Virus record (IMG/VR): IMGVR_UViG_3300036398_002581 | Coordinates: 1-64,000 of that record | Strand: one strand, 5' to 3' | Source: a virus | DNA: 64,000 nt | Shown: piece after piece, positions 47,193 to 56,957 of the stretch | How the letters are laid out: every line of letters begins with the position of its first letter | Position numbering within the stretch: position 1 is the stretch's first letter | Program-made: the position numbers and the translations under genes | Notes under the pieces: generated by a model | Seen by the model: the letters and a program-made list of their open reading frames with translations, nothing else | Database searches by the model: none | Told to the model about the DNA's origin: nothing

Positions 47193-47963
47193 TCACAGCT
47201 CCAGCGTGATGTATGTTGCCGTGAACGTGCCGGCAAATACAGTGGCGGTCTGCGTGCCGGACATGGACATGATCGTGGCTGTTTGCGTGCCTGCCATGTT
47301 GACCACCGTGGCCGTTTGCGTGCCCGCTATATTGACCACAGTGGCTGACTGCATGCTTCCAACAGTCTGCACGCTCCTCGTAGTTTTGTTGACCGTGATG
47401 GTGCAGTTGTTGGTGTTGAGAACGGCAGAAACGTCCACCAGCGCGTTTACCGTCGGCCCGAGCGTGGGGTAAGAAATCGTCTCCGTCGCCGCTCTTCCCA
47501 CAAACGAAATCGTCTGCGTCGATGCTGCTCCGACGAACGTAATCGCCTGCGTCGAACCCGTGCCGACAAACGTCATGGTTTGCGTGGCTGTAGCAAACAC
47601 TGCGGTTTGCGTCCCCATCTGAAAGCTGATCAGATACCACTGCGTGCCGTCTTTCGCCACGTTGACGATGCGGCTGGTCGCCGTGCTCCTAGGGGCGGGT
47701 AGGCTGACGATCTGATTGACAACGTCGACCGTGTTCGGCGTGGACGTGACACCGTAGAAAGTCACGGTCTTTGACGAATTTATCGGCCATGCACCTGTTG
47801 CGGTGCAAACGCGAAAGACCTTGGGCACATAGGTCGGCCCGTCGCTGCTGGCGATCGTCGGTATCCGGCTCACCGGCCCGCCAAAGGGGATAGAGTCCAC
47901 CTTCGCGATCGTGCTTTTCAGCTTCTCGCGGAGACTCTCGCCGATGAGGTATTTGCCAGACAT
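47193..47963 (-). CDS. Tail protein with short beta-solenoid-like repeats, 256 aa
   Basis: From residue 115 on, short repeats of about 11-13 aa: MTFVGTGSTQAITFVGAAST and MAGTQTATIMSMSGTQTATV. Each ends near T-x-T/TIxFVG. This could be a beta-solenoid stalk. N-terminal part globular. Confidence 0.6.
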   Translation of the reverse strand: MSGKYLIGESLREKLKSTIAKVDSIPFGGPVSRIPTIASSDGPTYVPKVFRVCTATGAWPINSSKTVTFYGVTSTPNTVDVVNQIVSLPAPRSTATSRIVNVAKDGTQWYLISFQMGTQTAVFATATQTMTFVGTGSTQAITFVGAASTQTISFVGRAATETISYPTLGPTVNALVDVSAVLNTNNCTITVNKTTRSVQTVGSMQSATVVNIAGTQTATVVNMAGTQTATIMSMSGTQTATVFAGTFTATYITLEL

Positions 47964-47972
47964 GAAGTAGCC

Positions 47973-48584
47973 TTATGCGATCTCTACGGAGCACACCGTG
48001 GGCGGAGTCACTGGCGTGACAGGGGCGGGCTGCCCCAAGTCGATCTCCACGACGATCGAGCCAACGCCGACCGCCAGAGAGCCGCCTGCGTACTGAGAGC
48101 CAGCGACGGAGATGTAATAATAGTAATTCATCGGGTCGTTTCCGATGAATGTGTCCTCTAAATCCATCGCATTGTTATCGAGCAGTCTGCGTGTAAACGT
48201 CGCGCCGAACGGAATCGTGACAGACAGCAGGCCGCCGCCTATGCTCACCGGCAGATCGACGGCTGTGACAACCTTCGTGTAGACGTTGTAATCCCTCGTG
48301 GCGGAGAACTGGCTTTCTTTTCCGCTTCGAGTTCCTGTCTGTCGCCAGAGCATGTCGCCGGTCCCAAAGGTGCGGCGGCTGGCGTAGGTCGCGTAGGGGC
48401 TCGAGGTGGTTTCTTGCCAAAAGCCGACATCGGAAAGAAAACCCTGAAATCGCGGCAGCGCTTTCGCGAGTATCTGGCTGCCTGACGCTGGGACGTTGGT
48501 GAAATCGCAGAAACTGTAGGTCAGCGTGTAGTTGCGCCGCTCGCTTACGGTCACGCGACGGTTGATGGGCAGTGTCAGAGACAT
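47973..48584 (-). CDS. Hypothetical tail-module protein, 203 aa
   Basis: Beta-rich with Arg-rich N-terminus (TLPINRRVTVSERRNYTLTY), a YYYYIS strand and a Pro/Thr C-terminal stalk (APVTPVTPPT). In the tail-tip block, so a distal tail component is likely. Confidence 0.5.
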   Translation of the reverse strand: MSLTLPINRRVTVSERRNYTLTYSFCDFTNVPASGSQILAKALPRFQGFLSDVGFWQETTSSPYATYASRRTFGTGDMLWRQTGTRSGKESQFSATRDYNVYTKVVTAVDLPVSIGGGLLSVTIPFGATFTRRLLDNNAMDLEDTFIGNDPMNYYYYISVAGSQYAGGSLAVGVGSIVVEIDLGQPAPVTPVTPPTVCSVEIA

Positions 48585-48598
48585 TATTCACCTTCGGC

Positions 48599-49651
48599 CT
48601 ATGCGAACCAGCGGATGCCAAAGTTCGAGAAGTTGGTGCCAAACGCCATCTCAGGCTGGATGCAGATGCGGTTGATAAGGACCGGCGGCGAGGCGCTCGG
48701 CGACCGCGGCGTGCCGTCATCGTTCAGGGCCACGGGCCTCGACGCTGGCCGCTGCGCCCAGCTCCCGTTACCGGCAGCGATTGTGACCTGTGCGGGGACT
48801 CGTTGGCCGGGCTTCACCAAGACCAGAGGCATTTTGACCTTGCCGTCGTCCATCTCCCACATAAGAGTCTCTTGGTCTGCGCCGCCGCTGTTGGAGTTTT
48901 TGATATTAAACCCCGTTTGCGGCACGGCCATGTCCCACCCGATGGCCTGGAAGCCATTTCGCGTGAGGGTCCAGTGCGCCCTGACGGCGAAACCAAAGGA
49001 CACTTTGAAGCCACGAAATGTCACGTCGCCGAACTGCTCGACCACCGCGTTCGACGAGATGCTCTGGAGCATGCAGCAGTGGACGCCGATCGAGAGGTTC
49101 GAGAACGTGAATCCGTCGCTGTTGACGTACCCGCAGTAGGCGAGCAACTGGCTCATGTCGCTGTATGAGTATTGGTCAACATTGATGTTCACGACGGGCT
49201 CGAGCCGCGTGATCCCATCGACCAAGTCTCCTACTGGGTTGATCATGGGCGACCAATCGCCGGACGCCCCCCCAGACACGAGCGACCCGCCCCAGGCCGC
49301 GATTTCCGTCAGCGACGTGGTCATCGAGTACATCGCAGGCCGGACGGCGGGCTCTTGGAGCCCAGGGTCTGTGCCGCCGATGCTCGGGCTGCTTCGGTAC
49401 TCAGCAGTGACGATCCGCACCAGCCGGCTTTCGCCGTCAGCCTTCACGTCCAGGCTGACGCACGGAATCGGATTCGCGCTCCCCAACGGGTCGCCGATGT
49501 TAACGCCGACAGCCTGCGCGATGTTGAACGACTCATTCGGCGTGTTGAGCAGAATCTTCCACGTTCGCGTCGCCCGATCTGCGAGCGTGCCGCCTTCGGC
49601 GCTGCGGCTGAATGATTTGCCCTGCGCGAGTTCTGATACGAGCTTCGGCAT
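48599..49651 (-). CDS. Distal tail-like protein, 350 aa
   Basis: Directly downstream of the tape measure (one-base overlap), the usual place of the distal tail protein. Starts MPKLVSELAQGKSFSRSAEG, with beta-rich body and no strong family signature. Called by position and length. Confidence 0.6.
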   Translation of the reverse strand: MPKLVSELAQGKSFSRSAEGGTLADRATRTWKILLNTPNESFNIAQAVGVNIGDPLGSANPIPCVSLDVKADGESRLVRIVTAEYRSSPSIGGTDPGLQEPAVRPAMYSMTTSLTEIAAWGGSLVSGGASGDWSPMINPVGDLVDGITRLEPVVNINVDQYSYSDMSQLLAYCGYVNSDGFTFSNLSIGVHCCMLQSISSNAVVEQFGDVTFRGFKVSFGFAVRAHWTLTRNGFQAIGWDMAVPQTGFNIKNSNSGGADQETLMWEMDDGKVKMPLVLVKPGQRVPAQVTIAAGNGSWAQRPASRPVALNDDGTPRSPSASPPVLINRICIQPEMAFGTNFSNFGIRWFA

Positions 49652-52600
49652 TACAGCAGGACTCCGGGGTTTGCGTCCTTGAGTGTGTTCTTGATGTCCT
49701 CGAGCGCCTGAGTCTGCCTCTGTAGCTCGGCGAGGTTCACGTCCTTCGCCGGGTCGTCGCCTCGCAGAAGCCTAGTGAGTTCGCTCTGCCCCTGACTCGT
49801 CGACACGTCGGAGACGTTGAGGGCGGCGCGGGATGGGCCTTGGAGCAGGGCGTTCTGCCGTTCGTCTTGGAATGACTGAAGCATTGGAGCTACTTGCTTC
49901 ATCTGGTTGGAGATAGCTTGGCGGAGGAAGTCGGTCGGGTCTTGGCCGCCATCGCGAAGCTGCTTGGCGCGGGCGTTGATGTCGGCACCTGCGCCTTCGG
50001 CGAAGTCGCGACGGAATCGCTCGCGGTCGGTCATGCCGAGATCGCGACCTCGGCCTTCGGCAGTCGCCGTGCGCGCTTCCTTCTCGCGTTCCCTGCGGAA
50101 GCGTTCCTCGGAGGCGGCCTGGGCCTCGGCGTCGCCGACTGGCCGAAGGCCGCGGTTCTCGTCGATACGCCGCTGGAAGTAAGCCTGAATATCTGCCAGC
50201 CCCCTATTGGTCTGTTCTGCAAACTTCCCTGATGGCGTCCTAGCAAGATCGAGACCGCGGGCAGCAGACTTACGCTGCTCCTCTTCTCGCGAACTAGCGT
50301 CAAGCCCTGCCTTGTCGACTTTGTCCTGAAACTCAAGAGCCCTGGCCTCCAGCTTTGCCGAGAGCGCGGCACGCTCGCGGATAAGCTCCTCACGACCATC
50401 GCCCGCTGGCACGGCCGCGATCTTCGCGTCCATTTCGGCAAGTCGTGCGGTGCCTTCGTTGACGACTTCGGCTCGGCGAGCCGTGGCGGCCGCGAGTTCC
50501 TCGCCCGCCTGCGTGATGGCGTCCCAGAGCCCTGATCCAGCCTCTTCCGCGGCGAATCCGGCATTGAGCATTTCGTCAAAAGTCGCATCACTTCGTTTTG
50601 CAAGCTTGTCGGCAACATCTCCACGGCCTGCACCTCGAATTGCTTCCCTGACGGCACCAAGTTGCATGCCTGTTGTGTCAATTCCCAGGTCTTTTGCGGC
50701 TTTGAATTCGTCAAGAACAGCCAGCCTGCGTGCCTTCGCGGCCTCACTCCTCTTTCTCGCCTGCTCGGCATCGGAGGTGGCCGCCGAGTTGCTGCCGCTG
50801 ACCTTCGCCTCCACTGCCGCACGCTCTTCGGCAAGTTGAGCCCTGGCCTTGTCGGCTGGTTTTCCGCCGCCCTTCAACTCTTCGTCAATCTGCCTTATCC
50901 GGTCGGCGTCTGTTTTCTGTAGCTTCTCCAATTGATCTCGCGCGACTGCGACCTCGACCTGCACTTTTTGCTCGGCCTCGCGCTGCCGTTGAAGGTCTGC
51001 CTCTGCTCGCTGGCGGGCCTCTCGCGTCTGCGGCGTGCTGTTGCCCAGATCGGCCCTGCGTGCCTCGTCGGCGGCCTGCTGCGCGGCGTTTAGATTGCTC
51101 TTTGATTCCTGCGATGCCTGATCAAGGGCGGCGGCGAATGCCTTGATCGCGATCGTCGCAGCCTCGATGGCGGCGGCTTCCGCGTTTAGTGCCTGCTCTC
51201 GCTTCTGCAAGGCTCCCTGCGCTAGAGGATTCTGGAACTCAGGCAATGTCGACTGTCGCTGGATGGTCGCCCGCTCGTTCTCAATCTCCCGCATACGACG
51301 GGCGATGCGGCCGTCCTCGAGGCCGGCGGCCCCCAGGTTGCTGCGGGCGCGGGCCATCCTCGCATCAATCTGCCGCTGCGGATCAACAGTGCGTTCGTAG
51401 CGGAAGGCGTCGGCCTGGGCGGCGATGCGGACGCGTTCGGCGTTGAGGCCGTCGATTTCGCCTTGCGCCTGCCTGGTGCGGGCTTCCTTCTCGTCGACTG
51501 TCAGCTCCCTGCCGCTGGCGTCTTTGCCGGAAACGACCTCTCTCAGCTTCTTGTATGCTTCCGACAGCCTGCCGCCGATTTTGTCCAGCTCCGCGCCGAA
51601 TACGCGGGCTCCTGGCAAGCCAGCTTCGACGGCCTTGGCAACCTCTTCCTGCGCTTGACGGATTTGCTCGGCGGGACCGCGAGAGGAGTCTGCGATCTCA
51701 ACGGCGGCGTCATCGATGGCTTTTGCGAGCGGTTGCTCAAGACTTCTGAGAAGCTGCTCAAGCTTCAGTATTTCCTTGGCTGCTACTTCCGATGTCGCAA
51801 ACCCCAGCGGACTCGGCTTGGCGGCGGCGGCCTTCGCGTCTTCGATTTGCTGGTTCACGCCCGCCATCTGGGCTCGGATGTCCTCGGGCCGAGCGCCTAC
51901 GGGTATCGCTTCCGCCCTGGCGGCCGCTCGCTCTCGTACTTGCTGCTCTCTTGCCCCTCTCGTTGGGTCATCGCCACGGTTCGGGCCTAGCTCTGAGAGA
52001 CCTATGCGAATCATTGACTCGCGAACCCTGACCCTTGCCTCATCCTCGGCTGGCAGTCTTGCAACGGCGGCGGCGCTTGCGTCCCGCTCGCGGCGTTGCG
52101 AATCTGCCATCTCGCGAGTTATAGCGATTCGTCTGCCGGGGTCCGTCTCCTTTTCCAACTGGCCCTTAAGCTTGTTTTGCTCGGCTCTCTCTTTTTGAAC
52201 TTCTGGATCAAGGTCCGCGACTCTGCTTTTGCGAACCTCCGCTTGCTTCTTCTGGATTTCTTCGACCTGACGAGCGAAATCAGCGGCCTGCTCACCCACG
52301 GCAGAAAGCGTTCCGCGAGACATGGATTCCCCAAGCGACTTGAACGCCTCTGCCAACTCCTCGACCAAGCTCTTCTGTCGTGCCAACGCCTCGTTGAGCG
52401 CTTTTGTCTGGTCTTCTGCCGAACGGCCGTTGTTGATCCATTTGATGAGCCCAACGGCCGCCTGCCCCGCGATGACGGCGCCGAGACCGACGAACAGTCC
52501 CGTCGTGCCTCCAAGTACGAAGCCCATCTGCGTGATGTTGTTGCTGACTGCGCGAAGCTTGAACTCAAGTCCGCCGGTCGACGACATGAAGTCGTCCACA

Positions 52601-55512
52601 GCAAAGGCAGCCTGGTTAAGAAAAAGGGCAAACTTGTCGGCCCCTGCTCGCCCAACGTCGCCGACGCTCTTGCTGAACGCCTTGCCCTGCGCCGCAGTGA
52701 GCTTACCCTCGGCGACTAGGGCTTCGCCGATCTTGGCGATCAGGCCGTCAAGCTGTTTTGTTGTGGCGGCGGTTCCAGAAACACCGGCGTTCGCGGCGGC
52801 GGCGGCAGCGGCCGAGTATGCGTTGAACGCAGCGGCCACTGGACCGCTCGCAGTCGCACCAACCTCGAGTAGCTTTGACCGGATGAAACCGAGCTGCTTC
52901 TCAGTCTTCGTGATCGCCGCTGCGTTGAGTGCTTCGCCGAGCGTGCCGCCGAACTCGGCAGCCTGACCAGCCCTGGCGAACGCTCGCTCAAGGCCGGCGG
53001 CCTTCTTTGTGACGGCATCGATCTCAGCAGCCGTGGACGATGGGGTGAGCTCCTGGAACGCATCGCGAACTTTGTTGATCGCCGGAATGAACTGCGCCTG
53101 CATCGGCACCGGCAGCTTCTCTAGGCTGCTCTGAAGCGACATCACGGTCGACTGAAGGGAGGCGACTTGCCTCTCAGCCGTGCCGAAGTCTGCCCCCAGC
53201 GGGTTCGATGCGGCCTTCGCTGGCGTGCCGGCTACAGCAGCGGCTGCGATGGCGTTCGCCCTGCCAGCAGCGGCATCGATGTTAACTGGGATCGGCGGCG
53301 GCGCACTAGGGCGGGCCATCGCCTCGATCCGAATCTTCTCTGAGTTGAGGTCGCCCTCAAGCTTTGTCTTAAGCGCTCCAGCCGGCATCTTGGCGATCGC
53401 CGCATTCGCGGCGTCAACGGCCTTGCGAAGCCTGTCGACCGGCTCGCTCGGGTCGCCGATCCTGTCTGCAATCGAACCGAGTGAGTCCTTCAGGGAGTCG
53501 ACGCTCTTCTTTGCCTCGTCAGCCTTGACCTTGATAACAAGTTCGTTTTCGGCTGCGTCGCTCAAGTCTTTGACGGCCGCCGACATGGCTGCGATGTCGG
53601 GGAGGCCGGTCTTGGCGTCCTTCGCACCGAGAGACGATATGGCAGCGTCGACCTTCGGCTGCAAAGCCTGTCTTTGACCTGCGTCAAGCTGCTCCATGCT
53701 CCCGACGATTCGCTTAATCTCAGCCTCGGCCTGCCCTGCATTCTGCACCTTCGCGGAGATGACGAAGTTCGACTCGTCCCTCAACGAGTCCATCGTGGCC
53801 TTGAGGTCGTTCAAGTCCTTCTTGGCCTGGGCGGTCTTGACGTTGAATGCCTTGTCTGTTGCCACCTTGAATGCAATCTGGTCAAGAACGTCATTAACCT
53901 TGTCCAAGTCGCCCATCAGGCGGGCCAGCGAGGCGTCCTCCAAGAGGGGCTTGTAGTTCTGACGCTGCGAGCGGTCCAGGCCGCTGATGTCGCCTTCAAG
54001 CTGGCCGCGACGGGCGTCGGCCTGCTCCATGTTCTGGGGGCGGCCAGTGATGACGAAGGCGTTTCTCTCGCGCATCGCCGCGGCCTTGGCGGTCAGTTCG
54101 TCGAAATCCTTCTTCGCCTGCTCGGTGTCGACGTGTATCTGGTATGTCCTGTCGAACTCGTCGAAAAGCACCTCGAGCTTTGCCCGGAGCGCATCCACTT
54201 GCTTCTGCGAGCTGCTTGTGTCGAGTCCCCTCGCTGCGCGGGACTCAAGTTTCGCAAACGCAGCGACGGCTTTGTTCGCTAGACCGTCGATCTCGGTCAG
54301 CATTTCAGCGATGCGAGGATTCGCTTGAATCACCGACGAAGGAAGAGATGCAGCCCTATTGCCGACCTCTTCCCCGCGTCCAAGCGTGGCGGCAAGTTGC
54401 GGTGCCGCGAACGCAAGCTCACGACCTGTTTTTAGTCGGGCTGTCTTCTGCTCTGCCTCCGCGAGGCGGCCGACGGCCCCCGCGGCTGCCAGAGCACGTT
54501 TCTCAACCTCGTCGAACTGCTGCGCTATCGCGGTCGCGGGCAGAACGCCACTCTCTATATTCGACTTTAGCGACTCAACTTGGGCTTGGACTCGCTTGAA
54601 CGCCGGCAGCAGTCCGGCCTGGGTCTCGATTGACATCGCCTGGAGCTTGCCCACCGCCTCGCCGAACGGCTTATTGATCTGCTCGGCCACAGAGCGGAGT
54701 CGCTGGCTCTGGGTGACCGCCTCTTTGACGGCGGCTTCGCCGAGAACGTCCAGCACGACGGGGAGGCGGATTGCATCTGCACGCTCGGCCGCCTGGAGGA
54801 TTCGGTCAACGTCTGCGTCCTTCTGCACGTTGACGCCGAGCGTCGTCTTGATCGACTGCCGCCCAAGCTCCTGAAGGCGTCGGACTTCCGCAGTCGCCTC
54901 GCGGTACTCGCTAGCAAGGCCGCCGACGCCGCCTTCCGGCACAGTCCCGCCGTCCCTGACGGAGGCCACCGCGGCCTTTAGCTCCTGCACCTTTGACTTC
55001 GCATCAGCAAGCTTCCTGCCGAGACCAGAGTCGATCAGGTTTATCGCGAAATCGACTCGCTTCTCGGCCGAGAGCGCCCGAAGCTCCCTGACCTTCTCGA
55101 TGCCGCCGACCTTGGCGACGATCTGGAGGTCTTTTGCACGCAGCCCAACAAGTGCTTCTCGCACCTCTGTGATGTTCTTCAGCCCGCTGGCTTTGAGAAC
55201 CAGCGAAATCTGCGAGTCCTTCATTGACCCCAGCCGCTGCCGCAGGACATCCACGTCCTTGACGGCACCGGCGAAGCCCTTGAACGACAGCTTCATCGAA
55301 GCCGCGGCCTGGAGCGACCGCTCAAACTTCTGGAGCGGCGTGTAGATGCTCTCGAATGACCTCGCGGCGTCTCGCGACGCAGAAGTCAGGTTGCTCTGCA
55401 CGCTGCGAGCGAAAGACTGCACGTCCTTCGCAGAGGCGTTCAGCTTGCTCTGGAAGTCGGCCGTATTCGCCGAGACAATCGCACTGATTTTGCCGAGATA
55501 GCCGCTCGCCAT
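49651..55512 (-). CDS. Tape measure protein
   Basis: 1953 aa, the longest gene. N-terminus (ISAIVSANTADFQSKLNASAKDVQ) is typical. The first half has repeated modules built on QAKKDFDELTAKAAAMRERNAFVI / QAKKDLNDLKATMDSLRDESNFVI. Around residue 1000 a hydrophobic stretch (LFVGLGAVIAGQAAVGLI) could enter the host membrane. The rest is Ala/Glu/Lys/Arg-rich coiled coil. Sets tail length (roughly 290 nm at 0.15 nm per residue). Confidence 0.92.
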   Translation of the reverse strand: MASGYLGKISAIVSANTADFQSKLNASAKDVQSFARSVQSNLTSASRDAARSFESIYTPLQKFERSLQAAASMKLSFKGFAGAVKDVDVLRQRLGSMKDSQISLVLKASGLKNITEVREALVGLRAKDLQIVAKVGGIEKVRELRALSAEKRVDFAINLIDSGLGRKLADAKSKVQELKAAVASVRDGGTVPEGGVGGLASEYREATAEVRRLQELGRQSIKTTLGVNVQKDADVDRILQAAERADAIRLPVVLDVLGEAAVKEAVTQSQRLRSVAEQINKPFGEAVGKLQAMSIETQAGLLPAFKRVQAQVESLKSNIESGVLPATAIAQQFDEVEKRALAAAGAVGRLAEAEQKTARLKTGRELAFAAPQLAATLGRGEEVGNRAASLPSSVIQANPRIAEMLTEIDGLANKAVAAFAKLESRAARGLDTSSSQKQVDALRAKLEVLFDEFDRTYQIHVDTEQAKKDFDELTAKAAAMRERNAFVITGRPQNMEQADARRGQLEGDISGLDRSQRQNYKPLLEDASLARLMGDLDKVNDVLDQIAFKVATDKAFNVKTAQAKKDLNDLKATMDSLRDESNFVISAKVQNAGQAEAEIKRIVGSMEQLDAGQRQALQPKVDAAISSLGAKDAKTGLPDIAAMSAAVKDLSDAAENELVIKVKADEAKKSVDSLKDSLGSIADRIGDPSEPVDRLRKAVDAANAAIAKMPAGALKTKLEGDLNSEKIRIEAMARPSAPPPIPVNIDAAAGRANAIAAAAVAGTPAKAASNPLGADFGTAERQVASLQSTVMSLQSSLEKLPVPMQAQFIPAINKVRDAFQELTPSSTAAEIDAVTKKAAGLERAFARAGQAAEFGGTLGEALNAAAITKTEKQLGFIRSKLLEVGATASGPVAAAFNAYSAAAAAAANAGVSGTAATTKQLDGLIAKIGEALVAEGKLTAAQGKAFSKSVGDVGRAGADKFALFLNQAAFAVDDFMSSTGGLEFKLRAVSNNITQMGFVLGGTTGLFVGLGAVIAGQAAVGLIKWINNGRSAEDQTKALNEALARQKSLVEELAEAFKSLGESMSRGTLSAVGEQAADFARQVEEIQKKQAEVRKSRVADLDPEVQKERAEQNKLKGQLEKETDPGRRIAITREMADSQRRERDASAAAVARLPAEDEARVRVRESMIRIGLSELGPNRGDDPTRGAREQQVRERAAARAEAIPVGARPEDIRAQMAGVNQQIEDAKAAAAKPSPLGFATSEVAAKEILKLEQLLRSLEQPLAKAIDDAAVEIADSSRGPAEQIRQAQEEVAKAVEAGLPGARVFGAELDKIGGRLSEAYKKLREVVSGKDASGRELTVDEKEARTRQAQGEIDGLNAERVRIAAQADAFRYERTVDPQRQIDARMARARSNLGAAGLEDGRIARRMREIENERATIQRQSTLPEFQNPLAQGALQKREQALNAEAAAIEAATIAIKAFAAALDQASQESKSNLNAAQQAADEARRADLGNSTPQTREARQRAEADLQRQREAEQKVQVEVAVARDQLEKLQKTDADRIRQIDEELKGGGKPADKARAQLAEERAAVEAKVSGSNSAATSDAEQARKRSEAAKARRLAVLDEFKAAKDLGIDTTGMQLGAVREAIRGAGRGDVADKLAKRSDATFDEMLNAGFAAEEAGSGLWDAITQAGEELAAATARRAEVVNEGTARLAEMDAKIAAVPAGDGREELIRERAALSAKLEARALEFQDKVDKAGLDASSREEEQRKSAARGLDLARTPSGKFAEQTNRGLADIQAYFQRRIDENRGLRPVGDAEAQAASEERFRREREKEARTATAEGRGRDLGMTDRERFRRDFAEGAGADINARAKQLRDGGQDPTDFLRQAISNQMKQVAPMLQSFQDERQNALLQGPSRAALNVSDVSTSQGQSELTRLLRGDDPAKDVNLAELQRQTQALEDIKNTLKDANPGVLL

Positions 55513-55516
55513 CGCC

Positions 55517-55777
55517 TTACTCCCGCTTCAGCGCGTTTAGCTTGTTCAACTCGGCCAAAATCCTCGCCTGCGAATGCTCTGGCCTGACAACAGCAGGAAT
55601 GAACGCGGACTCATCAGGCAGGTCGTTTCTCTTGTAGTTGCCTGATGCTGCCATGATCACCCTGCATATCCTCGCCGTTTGCGCCCAAGGGTCAGGCAGC
55701 GGCCACCGCTGGTCGTATGCGTACCACTCAGCGATTTCCTTACTGTCGACCTCCTTGAGCAAACGCTTGACGCTCAT
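55517..55777 (-). CDS. Tail assembly chaperone, T-like part
   Basis: 86 aa from its ATG. VKRLLKEVDSKEIAEWYAY matches the DUF4035/lambda T family. Upstream in the same frame lie RPERRFYFRLAATLGMSV without a stop up to the run of Gs in the preceding gene. This is the expected extension if it is made mainly as a -1 frameshift fusion (G-T type). Confidence 0.75.
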   Translation of the reverse strand: MSVKRLLKEVDSKEIAEWYAYDQRWPLPDPWAQTARICRVIMAASGNYKRNDLPDESAFIPAVVRPEHSQARILAELNKLNALKRE

Positions 55778-55791
55778 GCCAAGCGTTGCCG

Positions 55792-56163
55792 CTAGGCGGA
55801 AGTAGAATCGTCTTTCTGGTCGGAGGGCGAACCTTCCCCCAAGGCATCAACTGCCTCCTGGGTGAAGGCGTTCAGCTTCCAGCCAGCCTCGAACAAGCGA
55901 TTAATGACCACCGACGACTTCCTGCCGAGAATGTCGGCCTCTTCGTCGGAGAACAACCGCTCGCCGTCCTCGTCGCACAGGGCCAGCAGGAGGAAGCGGA
56001 TGCGGAACGCCTTCATCTTCTGGTCGGCGTAGCTCTCCTCGAACCTGTCGCGGTCGGTGCCCGTCAGCACCCGCAGGAACACGTCGCCCTTCCACTCTGG
56101 GACGTGTACCTTCTCTTTGCGAACGTCGTCAGCGGCCAGGATGCTTTTCTTATCAAGAGGCAT
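55792..56163 (-). CDS. Tail assembly chaperone, G-like part
   Basis: 123 aa. VPEWKGDVFLRVLTGTDRDRFE and FSDEEADILGRKSSVVINRLF match the phage tail assembly chaperone family. Near its end the run GGGGG (55840-55836) in TTG-GGG-GAA is a candidate -1 slip site. Confidence 0.78.
   Translation of the reverse strand: MPLDKKSILAADDVRKEKVHVPEWKGDVFLRVLTGTDRDRFEESYADQKMKAFRIRFLLLALCDEDGERLFSDEEADILGRKSSVVINRLFEAGWKLNAFTQEAVDALGEGSPSDQKDDSTSA
55836..55840 (-). other. Candidate -1 frameshift site (G run)
   Basis: Minus strand codons TTG GGG GAA. A slip of one base back reads CTT GGG GGA and enters the T-like frame, open through RFYFRLAATLG to MSVKRLL. Lambda uses GGGAAAG at the same place. Confidence 0.6.
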
Positions 56164-56208
56164 GAGTAATGCTCCAAGTCTTTTTTGGTTGATGCGGCAT
56201 CCTGCCGT

Positions 56209-56568
56209 CTAGCTGCCCATGTAGTCAGTAATACGGAATCGAAGCGTGCCGCGAACCGCGTCTCCGATTTGCGCCGAAGACGACGCCGACTCGCAGACAG
56301 CTCTTCGAGACACCGACAGGCCCGGCGACGAGAAAGCAAGCGGCGCGACCGCGCCTACCAGCCCCTGAGCATCACCTCCCATGTATTCCACGGTGATCAC
56401 GCCGCCCGTCCAGGCTCCGGTCGGCGCGGCAATGATCATTCGCGATCCATGCGAGAGCGATGTCATGTCGACAATCTCGGCGGCAGGCGAGTCGAACGAA
56501 AGTCCCGTAACGACGCCCGAGAACGCCCCGAACGAGAATGTAGCGCCGTGAGCGGTTGCGCCTGGCAT
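56209..56568 (-). CDS. Tail tube-like protein, 119 aa
   Basis: Shares with the next two genes the layout of a small beta-barrel tail tube domain: FSFGAFSGVVTGLSFDSPAAEIVDMTSL, then GGVITVEYMGG. One of three adjacent paralogue-like genes. Confidence 0.6.
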   Translation of the reverse strand: MPGATAHGATFSFGAFSGVVTGLSFDSPAAEIVDMTSLSHGSRMIIAAPTGAWTGGVITVEYMGGDAQGLVGAVAPLAFSSPGLSVSRRAVCESASSSAQIGDAVRGTLRFRITDYMGS

Positions 56569-56603
56569 GAGTCACCTCTGCGACGACGCACCTCTCATGA
56601 AGC

Positions 56604-56924
56604 TCACCTCGAGAACTGAATGGTCGCCTGCGACCGAATCGGTTCGTTGAGATTGAACGTCACGCTGCTGGACACCACGGTGCCGCTGATGCCGCTTACG
56701 CCGGGGGCCGTCAGTGCGCCCGACACTCCAGCCCGAGGGCCGTAGCCGACGAACTCGACCTGGGCCTCTGCGGCATTGAAGAGCGGGGACACCTGATACT
56801 GCCGCTGCGTGTCGTCCAGCGCGGTCACGTCGATCTGGTCCCGCATGTCGCGGACGGTGACCGAAGTGGCCGTGTAGTTGGTGCTTCCAAAGGAAATCGT
56901 CGTGTTGGAAAGTGCGGCTGGCAC
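56604..56924 (-). CDS. Tail tube-like protein, 106 aa
   Basis: TTISFGSTNYTATSVTVRD, IDVTALDD and AEAQVEFVGYG match the tail tube pattern. Ends with FNLNEPIRSQATIQF. Second of three. Confidence 0.65.
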   Translation of the reverse strand: MPAALSNTTISFGSTNYTATSVTVRDMRDQIDVTALDDTQRQYQVSPLFNAAEAQVEFVGYGPRAGVSGALTAPGVSGISGTVVSSSVTFNLNEPIRSQATIQFSR

Positions 56925-56957
56925 TGTTGTGCTCCTTGTGTTACTGGGTAGCCAATG

